Made by a program: the position numbers and the translations under genes. Under the pieces are notes generated by a model. The model searched no databases. It was not told where the DNA came from and saw nothing but the letters and a program-made list of their open reading frames with translations. A DNA stretch of 23,259 bases from an uncultured Pseudomonadota bacterium (GTDB taxonomy: Bacteria; Pseudomonadota; Gammaproteobacteria; Burkholderiales; SG8-41), in the NCBI GenBank assembly GCA_946885605.1, contig CAMPGR010000044.1, forward strand, positions 1 to 23,259, written 5' to 3'. Of this stretch, positions 17,316 to 23,259 are shown piece after piece. The stretch's first letter is position 1. The number at the start of each line of letters is the position of its first letter.

Positions 17316-18061
17316 TGAAAGCGCTGGAGGGCAGGATCGCGCTGGTGACCGGCGCATCGCGCGGGATCGGAAAGGCAATCGCCATGGAGCTCGGGCAGCA
17401 GGGCTGCGTGGTCGTCGGGACAGCGACGAGCGACGCTGGTGCCGCCGCGATCAGCGCCGCGCTCTCCGAGGCCGGTATTGCAGGCACCGGGCTCACCATG
17501 AACGTGAACGATGGCGCGCGGGTCGAAGCAGCTCTGGCATCGATCGACGCCCAATTCGGCGACATCGAGATACTCGTCAATAACGCTGGCATTACGCGCG
17601 ATAACCTGTTGCTGCGCATGAAAGACGAGGAATGGGACGAGATCATCTCTACCAATCTCAAGGGCGTCTACCGGCTCTCCAAGCTCGTGTTGAGGCCCAT
17701 GATGAAAGCGCGCTTCGGCAGGATCATCAACATCACTTCCGTGGTGGGCGAGATGGGGAACGCCGGCCAGACCAACTACGCGGCGGCCAAAGCGGGCATA
17801 GCCGGCTTTTCGCGAGCCCTTGCACGCGAAGTGGGGAGCCGCAATATCACGGTCAACTGTGTTGCGCCGGGCTTCATCGAGACCGACATGACGGCGAAAT
17901 TGACGGAAGATCAGCGCGTGGCGCTCATGCGCCAGATACCGCTTGCGCGTCTCGGCACGCCGCAGGACGTCGCGGCCATCGTCGCATTTCTCGCGTCCCC
18001 GGCCGCTTCGTACATCACGGGCAGCACGCTGCACGTGAACGGTGGCATGTACATGGATTGA
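17315..18061 (+). CDS. fabG: 3-oxoacyl-ACP reductase
   Basis: FabG (248 residues) is the NADPH-dependent short-chain dehydrogenase that reduces 3-oxoacyl-ACP in each elongation round. It has the cofactor loop TGASRGIG (12-19), NNAG (89-92) and the tetrad N114, S142, Y155, K159. GFIETDM and the final HVNGGMYMD are typical. The start is GTG at 17315, with GGAGG 7 bases upstream inside the end of fabD and a one-base overlap (TAGTG) with the fabD stop. No ATG would give a complete Rossmann fold. A 162-base gap follows, holding the acpP promoter. Confidence 0.96.
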   Translation: MKALEGRIALVTGASRGIGKAIAMELGQQGCVVVGTATSDAGAAAISAALSEAGIAGTGLTMNVNDGARVEAALASIDAQFGDIEILVNNAGITRDNLLLRMKDEEWDEIISTNLKGVYRLSKLVLRPMMKARFGRIINITSVVGEMGNAGQTNYAAAKAGIAGFSRALAREVGSRNITVNCVAPGFIETDMTAKLTEDQRVALMRQIPLARLGTPQDVAAIVAFLASPAASYITGSTLHVNGGMYMD

Positions 18062-18129
18062 GCGCGCGCGGACCCACGTCCATAACCGCGCTCACGGTTG
18101 AATCTTCAATGCTTTTTGGATGCCAATTC

Positions 18130-18138
18130 TGGTAGAAT
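18130..18138 (+). promoter_or_regulatory. Extended -10 promoter of acpP
   Basis: TGGTAGAAT combines a TG extended element with the 5/6 -10 TAGAAT (18133-18138). No good -35 is seen at the expected distance. Initiation near 18145 would give a leader of about 80 bases. The leader begins with a 5-bp hairpin (18144-18148 with 18156-18160). An internal promoter here would let ACP be made in excess over the other fab products, as is known for acpP in E. coli. Confidence 0.6.
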
Positions 18139-18223
18139 ACGCGACCGGTTCGCATCCGGTTATCCTCTGTCAGGCAGGCACGCCGATCTATCAACTCGTC
18201 AGGCAATAAGGAAGGGGGCATTA

Positions 18224-18463
18224 ATGGAAAACATCGAGCAACGCGTCAAGAAGATCGTCGCCGAGCAGCTGGGAGTAAACGAAGCCGACGTCAAGAACGA
18301 GTCGTCGTTCGTGAACGACCTCGGAGCGGATTCGCTCGATACGGTCGAGCTCGTGATGGCGCTGGAGGAGGAGTTCGAGACCGAAATCCCCGACGAGGAG
18401 GCGGAGAAGATCACTACGGTTCAGCAGGCTATCGATTACATCAAAAGCCACGTCAAGTCCTGA
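18224..18463 (+). CDS. acpP: Acyl carrier protein
   Basis: ACP (79 residues) is a small acidic protein carrying acyl chains on 4'-phosphopantetheine. The attachment serine is S37 in [12 protein letters not shown]. The four-helix pattern and the length (E. coli 78) are standard. The ATG is preceded by a purine-rich AAGGAAGGGGG tract ending 5 bases upstream, a very strong ribosome site that fits high expression. Codons before it in the open frame are leader. The gene follows fabG and precedes fabF by 16 bases. Confidence 0.98.
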   Translation: MENIEQRVKKIVAEQLGVNEADVKNESSFVNDLGADSLDTVELVMALEEEFETEIPDEEAEKITTVQQAIDYIKSHVKS

Positions 18464-18479
18464 TCCATCCGGAGTTCAT

Positions 18480-19718
18480 TTGGCAAGACGCAGAGTCGTA
18501 GTCACCGGACTTGGCATCGTCGCTCCCGTCGGGATCGGCGTGACGGAAAGCTGGGCGAGCATCGTCGCTGGAAAGTCCGGAATTTCGCGAATTACACGAT
18601 TCGACGCAGCCGCCTTCAGCTCGCAAATCGCCGGTGAAGTCCGCGGATTCGACGTTTCGCGCTACCTCCCCTCGAAAGAGGCGCGCCGCATGGATACGTT
18701 CATTCATTACGGTATGGCGGCCGGGATCGAGGCGATCAAGGATGCCGGTTTCGAAGCCAACCCGGCCAACGCCGAGCGCATCGGGGTCAATATCGGTTCG
18801 GGCATCGGGGGGCTGCCGCTGATCGAGGACACGCATCTGGAATATCAGAAGAGCGGGCCGCGCAAGATCTCGCCTTTCTTCGTGCCGGGCAGCATCATCA
18901 ACATGATCTCCGGCAACCTGTCCATCATGTACGGGCTCAAGGGTCCGAATCTCGCCATCGTCACGGCGTGCACGACGGCGACGCACTGCATTGGCGAATC
19001 CGGGCGGATCATTCAGTATGGTGATGCCGATGTCATGATCGCCGGCGGTGCGGAATCGACCGTATCGCCGCTCGGCGTGGGCGGATTCTGCGCAGCGCGC
19101 GCGCTTTCGGGACGCAACGACGATCCGCAGGCGGCCAGCCGTCCGTGGGACAGGGACCGCGATGGCTTCGTGCTGGGAGAAGGCGCGGGGGTGCTCGTGC
19201 TCGAGGAATACGAGCACGCAAAAGCGCGCGGCGCAAGGATTTATTGCGAGCTGGTGGGTTACGGCATGAGCGCGGATGCCCATCACATGACCGCGCCGTG
19301 CGAGGACGGCGATGGTGCCGTGCGCTGCATGGCAAACGCTGTTCGCAATGCGGATGTGAATCGCGAGGAAGTCGATTACATCAACGCTCACGGCACTTCG
19401 ACGCCTCTCGGTGACGTCGCGGAAACGATTGCGGTGAAGCGCTGCTTCGGCGAGCATGCCAGAAAGCTCGCGGTCAGCTCCACAAAGTCTATGACGGGTC
19501 ACTTGCTCGGTGCGGCAGGCGGGGTCGAGGCGGTGTTCTCGGTCCTTGCGATTCGCGACCAGATTGCACCGCCGACCATCAATCTCGACAACCAGGACCC
19601 GCAGTGCGATCTGGATTACGTGCCGAACACCGCGCGCAAAATGAAGATCGATGTGGCCGTCTCCAACTCCTTCGGGTTCGGGGGCACCAACGGAAGCCTG
19701 GTCTTTCGCAGGCTCTGA
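18480..19718 (+). CDS. fabF: 3-oxoacyl-ACP synthase II (KAS II)
   Basis: FabF (412 residues) is the elongating condensing enzyme. It has C164 in [10 protein letters not shown]304 in NAHGTSTP, K336 in SSTKSMTGH and H341, and ends in [11 protein letters not shown]. Length equals E. coli FabF (413). The start is TTG at 18480, with GGAG 5 bases upstream, placing [11 protein letters not shown] at the N-terminus as in homologues. No ATG or GTG near this point would keep the first strand. TTG starts are inefficient, so FabF should be translated well below ACP. A long open frame on the opposite strand (18453-20495) is a codon-bias shadow. Confidence 0.96.
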   Translation: MARRRVVVTGLGIVAPVGIGVTESWASIVAGKSGISRITRFDAAAFSSQIAGEVRGFDVSRYLPSKEARRMDTFIHYGMAAGIEAIKDAGFEANPANAERIGVNIGSGIGGLPLIEDTHLEYQKSGPRKISPFFVPGSIINMISGNLSIMYGLKGPNLAIVTACTTATHCIGESGRIIQYGDADVMIAGGAESTVSPLGVGGFCAARALSGRNDDPQAASRPWDRDRDGFVLGEGAGVLVLEEYEHAKARGARIYCELVGYGMSADAHHMTAPCEDGDGAVRCMANAVRNADVNREEVDYINAHGTSTPLGDVAETIAVKRCFGEHARKLAVSSTKSMTGHLLGAAGGVEAVFSVLAIRDQIAPPTINLDNQDPQCDLDYVPNTARKMKIDVAVSNSFGFGGTNGSLVFRRL

Positions 19719-19766
19719 CTTACCCGGGCGCGCGCCCCATGCGTTGCCGCCTGCGCTCGCCACCCC

Positions 19767-20579
19767 ATGATCCTCGTCAACGGAGCAGCAAGCGATACGC
19801 TGCCCGCGACTGATCGCGGGCTCGCCTACGGCGACGGGGTCTTTCGAACGCTGAGGTTCCGCGCGGGCCGCCCCCTCGCCTGGGTGCAGCAGTTCCGCAA
19901 GCTCCACACCGACTGCGGAGCGCTCGGTATTCCGTGCCCGGCAGACGCGCTTCTGCAGGAGGAGCTTTGCCGGGTGGCAGGCGAGGAGCCCGACGGCGTG
20001 GGTAAAATCATTGTCACGCGCGGCTCCGGGCAGCGTGGCTACGCGGCAGCGGCCGCCGTCGAAGCAACCCGCATTGTGATGTCGTTGCCCTTTCCTGTGG
20101 AGCGTGCGGCGGCTGGGCGCGCCGGCATCAGAGCGCGTATCTGTGCGCTGCGCCTCGGCATCCAGCCCGCCCTCGCGGGCATCAAGCATCTCAACCGGCT
20201 CGAGAATGTCCTTGCGCGCCGCGAATGGGATGGCCCCGAAATAGCCGAGGGAATCCTGCTCGACCGCGATGGCAATGTGATCGGCGGCACTATGACCAAT
20301 CTCTTTATGGTGGAAAATGGTGCCTTGGTGACACCGGAACTCGTTCGCTGCGGCGTCGCGGGGGTGACCCGCGAACGGATCATCGGCCACGCCGCCGCAT
20401 CGGGTATGGCGTGCCGCCCAGAGGACGTGACGACAGAGCGACTCCTCGCGGCCGACGAACTTTTCGTGACGAACAGTATCATCGGTGTGTGGCAAATCCG
20501 AGAACTCGGAGACCGGGCATGGAAAACCGGCGCGGTAACGCAGCGCATCAAGCGGTGGCTGGATGAAGAGAGCGACTAA
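19767..20579 (+). CDS. pabC: Aminodeoxychorismate lyase (class IV PLP)
   Basis: This fold-type IV PLP enzyme (270 residues) releases pyruvate from 4-amino-4-deoxychorismate to give 4-aminobenzoate for folate. Visible are DRGLAYGDGVFRTLR (16-30), the PLP lysine K140 in AGIKHLNRLENVLAR, GGTMTN and the late TNSIIGVWQIR. The position between fabF and mltG is the E. coli pabC position, which favours this over a branched-chain or D-amino acid aminotransferase. The start is ATG at 19767; the 48 bases after fabF contain no recognisable ribosome site. Its last 17 bases overlap the mltG start. Confidence 0.93.
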   Translation: MILVNGAASDTLPATDRGLAYGDGVFRTLRFRAGRPLAWVQQFRKLHTDCGALGIPCPADALLQEELCRVAGEEPDGVGKIIVTRGSGQRGYAAAAAVEATRIVMSLPFPVERAAAGRAGIRARICALRLGIQPALAGIKHLNRLENVLARREWDGPEIAEGILLDRDGNVIGGTMTNLFMVENGALVTPELVRCGVAGVTRERIIGHAAASGMACRPEDVTTERLLAADELFVTNSIIGVWQIRELGDRAWKTGAVTQRIKRWLDEESD

Positions 20580-21576
20580 GCGGTGGCTCGCGCTGCTCGT
20601 GCTCTTCCCGCTCGCGTGTACGATTGCCGTAGCGGCGATGCTCGGATATTACGCGCACCGCCCGATCGAGCTGCAGCAATCCCCGCTGCAGTTCAGCCTC
20701 AAGGCCGGAAGCAGCCTCAAGAGTGCCGCCCGGCAGATGGCGAATGCAGGCGTGCTGGCGGAGGCTGCGCCCTTCGTGCTGCTAGCGCGCCTGATGGGCC
20801 AGGCGAGCAAAATCAAGGCGGGAAACTACGAAGTCGAGTCGCCGGTGACGCCGATGGAACTTCTGCGCAAGATCACCGAAGGCGACTACACGCAGGACGT
20901 CATCACGCTGGTCGAAGGCTGGACCTTCCAGCAGATGCGCAAGGCGCTCGAGGAGCATTCCGGCATACGTCACGACACGCTCGGCTTGAGCAATGCGGAG
21001 ATCATGTTGCAGCTCGACATGACGGAGCCTTCGCCTGAAGGCTGGTTCTTCCCGGACACTTATCACTTCAACCGGGGGAGCAGCGATCTGGCGATCCTGC
21101 GCCGCGCACACCGGCTCATGCGCGCCACCCTCGCCGATCAATGGGAGCGCCGCGCGCCGAATCTGCCGCTCGCCACGCCGTACGAGGCGCTGATCCTCGC
21201 CTCGATCATCGAAAAGGAGACGGGGCAGGCGGCGGAGCGCAGGCTGATCGCCGCCGTATTCGTCAATCGGCTGCGCATGCGCATGAAGCTGCAGACCGAC
21301 CCCACGGTGATCTACGGCATGGGCGCGAGCTTCGACGGCAACCTGCGCAAGCAGGATCTCGCCGCCGATACGCCGTACAACACGTACATTCGCGGTGGCT
21401 TGCCGCCCACGCCCATCGCGTTGCCCGGCCTCGCGTCGCTCAATGCGGCCCTCAATCCCGCGCAGAGCGATGCGCTCTACTTTGTCTCCCGGGGCGACGG
21501 CAGCTCCCACTTCTCACGCACGCTCATCGAGCACGATCGAGCGGTGATGAAATACCAGAAATCCGGGCGGCGCTGA
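20563..21576 (+). CDS. mltG: Endolytic murein transglycosylase MltG
   Basis: MltG (337 residues, YceG family) cleaves nascent glycan strands at the inner membrane and so sets peptidoglycan chain length. It has one N-terminal membrane helix (about 9-29), a LysM-like region (about 40-115) and the YceG domain with the catalytic Glu region ASIIEKETG (E217/E219). LQTDPTVIYGMG and the final LYFVSRGDGSSHFS complete the family signature. The start ATG lies inside pabC (17-base overlap). The stop TGA shares a base with the tmk ATG (TGATG). Both overlaps suggest coupled translation. Confidence 0.95.
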   Translation: MKRATKRWLALLVLFPLACTIAVAAMLGYYAHRPIELQQSPLQFSLKAGSSLKSAARQMANAGVLAEAAPFVLLARLMGQASKIKAGNYEVESPVTPMELLRKITEGDYTQDVITLVEGWTFQQMRKALEEHSGIRHDTLGLSNAEIMLQLDMTEPSPEGWFFPDTYHFNRGSSDLAILRRAHRLMRATLADQWERRAPNLPLATPYEALILASIIEKETGQAAERRLIAAVFVNRLRMRMKLQTDPTVIYGMGASFDGNLRKQDLAADTPYNTYIRGGLPPTPIALPGLASLNAALNPAQSDALYFVSRGDGSSHFSRTLIEHDRAVMKYQKSGRR

Positions 21577-22196
21577 TGCGCGGCAAGTTCATCACGCTGG
21601 AGGGCATCGATGGCGCGGGGAAGACGACACACCTCGCATGGCTCGCAGGCTTCCTCCGCGAGCGCGGTATGACGCTCACGGTGACCCGCGAGCCCGGCGG
21701 TACGCCGATGGGGGAGCGTCTGCGCGAAATGATGCTCGACCGCGCACAAGAGCTGCGGCCCGAAACCGAAGCCCTGTTGATGTTTGCCGCGCGCCGCGAG
21801 CACATGGATAGGGTCATCATCCCCGCGCTCGAAGCCGGAAGCTGGGTGCTCTGCGACCGCTTCACCGATGCCACCTACGCCTACCAGTCAGGCGGCAGTG
21901 GCGTGCCGTGGGAGTGCATTGCCATGCTCGAAAAGTGGATTCAGGGCGGTTTTCAGCCCGACGTTTCCATACTCTTCGACGTGCCGGCCGATGTCGGGCG
22001 GGAGCGCAGCCGTCACGCACGGACCCCTGACCGGTTCGAGCAGGAGGAACTCTCGTTCCACCAGCGCGTGCGCGATGCGTACTTGAGGCGCGCGCGCGAA
22101 CATCCCGAGCGAATACGCGTAATCGATGCTCGAGGGGAGGTTTCAGAAGTTCGTAAACAACTTGAAGAACTTGCATTAAGCATCTGTTCTAAATGA
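21576..22196 (+). CDS. tmk: Thymidylate kinase
   Basis: Tmk (206 residues) phosphorylates dTMP to dTDP. It has the P-loop EGIDGAGKTT (9-18), REPGGTP (38-44), the DRF motif (94-96) with YAYQSGG, and a lid region RHARTPDRFEQEE (about 138-155). Arg residues in the lid rather than the P-loop fit the E. coli type II enzyme. The start ATG overlaps the mltG stop. It sits between mltG and holB, the conserved order, tying nucleotide supply to replication. Confidence 0.96.
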   Translation: MRGKFITLEGIDGAGKTTHLAWLAGFLRERGMTLTVTREPGGTPMGERLREMMLDRAQELRPETEALLMFAARREHMDRVIIPALEAGSWVLCDRFTDATYAYQSGGSGVPWECIAMLEKWIQGGFQPDVSILFDVPADVGRERSRHARTPDRFEQEELSFHQRVRDAYLRRAREHPERIRVIDARGEVSEVRKQLEELALSICSK

Positions 22197-22230
22197 TGAT
22201 ACTCTTAAAGCACGGCTTTTTGCGGAAGCG

Positions 22231-23241
22231 ATGCAATCTGTAGCCAATACATGGTTACCTTGGCACGAGGCGCGCTTCCAGAGTCTTCTTGCTGAGCGCG
22301 CTCAGCTTCCGCATGCGCTGCTCATGCACGGCCGCGAAGGCATTGGAAAGCTGCGTTTTGTGCTCGCGCTCGCCCAGGCGCTCTTGTGCGAAGCCTCCGC
22401 AGAGGGCTGCGGGCGATGTGACGCCTGCCGGTGGTTCGCCGCGGGAACTCATCCCGACTTTCGACTGATTCAGCCCGCGCCTGCGGACGCTGGAGAGGAC
22501 GAGCCGGCAGCGGGCAAGGCGAGGGCGCGTATCGTGATCGAGCAGATCCGCGACCTTGCGGGCTTCATCAACGTATCGAGTCACCGCGGCGCAGCCAAGG
22601 TCGTCGTGATCCATCCCGCGGAGGCCCTCAACGTCAATGCGGCGAACGCACTCCTGAAGAATCTCGAGGAACCGCCGGCGGGAACCTATTTCCTGCTCGT
22701 CGCGCACCGGATCCATTTCCTTTTACCCACCCTTCGCAGCCGCTGCCGGCATATCGCTTTGCCGGAGCCCGATCCGGAAGCGGCTGTTGCGTGGCTCGGC
22801 GCTCAAGGCACGCAGGATCCCGCCCTGGCGCTCGCGCACACCGGCAACGCTCCTCTGCTCGCTCAGGCGCTGGGGGAGGGTGACTTCTGGCAGCGGCGAA
22901 CCGTCTTTCTCTCACATGTTGCGACCCACCGCTTCGATCCGCTCAGCGCCGCCGAGGACGTTTCCGATTATCCGCTGCGCGACGTGGTGAGCTGGCTGCA
23001 AAAATGGACGTTTGACCTGGTTCTGCAAAAATGCCTCGGCAAGGTCCGTTACAATCCCGATTATGCGGCCGCCATCGCCGCGCTGTCAGCACGCCTCGAG
23101 CCGGTGACAATGTTGCGGTTTCACCGCGAAGTCCTCAAGCTGCAGCGCGTGATCGACCACCCGCTCAACCCGCGCTTGCTGCTGGAACAGCTGATGCTCG
23201 ACTACGGCGCCGCTCTCAACCGTGGCGCAATCGCCTCCTGA
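22231..23241 (+). CDS. holB: DNA polymerase III delta' subunit
   Basis: This 336-residue AAA+ protein is the stator subunit of the clamp loader. It has a P-loop-like GREGIGK (34-40) in which the usual Thr/Ser after Lys is Leu. The zinc module has C53, C60, C63 and C66 (GCGRCDAC). NALLKNLEEPP and the SRC motif in LRSRCRHI (which completes the neighbouring subunit's ATP site) follow, then a helical collar domain. Length matches E. coli (334). ATP hydrolysis is not expected. The start is ATG at 22231 with GGAAG just upstream. It lies 34 bases after tmk. Confidence 0.94.
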   Translation: MQSVANTWLPWHEARFQSLLAERAQLPHALLMHGREGIGKLRFVLALAQALLCEASAEGCGRCDACRWFAAGTHPDFRLIQPAPADAGEDEPAAGKARARIVIEQIRDLAGFINVSSHRGAAKVVVIHPAEALNVNAANALLKNLEEPPAGTYFLLVAHRIHFLLPTLRSRCRHIALPEPDPEAAVAWLGAQGTQDPALALAHTGNAPLLAQALGEGDFWQRRTVFLSHVATHRFDPLSAAEDVSDYPLRDVVSWLQKWTFDLVLQKCLGKVRYNPDYAAAIAALSARLEPVTMLRFHREVLKLQRVIDHPLNPRLLLEQLMLDYGAALNRGAIAS

Positions 23242-23242
23242 C

Positions 23243-23259
23243 ATGCTCGTCGATTCGCA
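23243..23259 (+). CDS. TatD-family metal hydrolase, 5' fragment
   Basis: Only the first five codons and two bases are in the window, reading MLVDS followed by CA. MLVDSH is the usual start of TatD-family deoxyribonucleases, whose next residues carry the HxH metal ligands. In E. coli the gene after holB is ycfH, a member of this family. The start ATG is one base after the holB stop. Assignment rests on five residues plus gene order. Confidence 0.55.

Noticed and set aside
18453..20495. 680-codon open frame antisense to fabF and pabC
   Set aside because: Both sense genes are complete with catalytic residues; the antisense product has no recognisable domain.

Overview
The window reads as a GC-rich proteobacterial chromosome, most likely a betaproteobacterium. 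Two blocks support this. The order rne / rluC ... maf(yceF)-yceD-rpmF-plsX-fabH-fabD-fabG-acpP-fabF-pabC-mltG-tmk-holB-(tatD-type) is the order known from E. coli. The inserted HAD phosphatase, S49 peptidase and RsmI-like methylase, and the divergent tyrB/uvrB pair, fit Betaproteobacteria better than enterics. Nearly everything here is housekeeping.

Layout. 1-899: a flank carrying one unrecognised three-helix membrane protein (minus) and non-coding DNA with two hairpins. It ends at the 3' end of a tRNA-Asn gene (900-975, minus), so it may be an accessory or integrated segment. 1072-2412: an AsmA-like envelope protein (plus). 2435-3649: aromatic amino acid/aspartate aminotransferase (minus), divergent from uvrB (3756-5825), which overlaps a low-molecular-weight phosphatase gene (to 6307). 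6318-9002: RNase E (minus). 9003-9490: a 488-bp intergenic region with putative rne leader hairpins and a duplicated perfect palindrome. 9491-11103: rluC plus a HAD phosphatase. 11180-12139: S49 peptidase with its own promoter. 12168-13467: minus-strand maf plus RsmI-like methylase.

13597 to the end: one long plus-strand run for lipid and envelope building and DNA replication. It holds yceD, rpmF (59 codons), plsX, fabH, fabD, fabG, acpP, fabF, pabC, mltG, tmk, holB and the first codons of a TatD-family gene. Most junctions overlap or nearly touch. The block makes acyl carrier protein and the fatty acid initiation/elongation enzymes (FabD, FabH, FabG, FabF), diverts acyl chains to phospholipid (PlsX), and adds a ribosomal protein, folate, peptidoglycan-length and replication functions. 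A strong sigma70-type promoter sits in front of yceD and an extended -10 promoter in front of acpP.

I see no rRNA, CRISPR array, insertion sequence, phage gene or obvious undescribed multi-gene system. The points most worth a second look are small: a nearly leaderless yceD start, paired palindromes before rluC, a minicistron coupled to fabD, a repeated tail motif in RNase E, an orphan RsmI-like methylase, and the tRNA-flanking segment.
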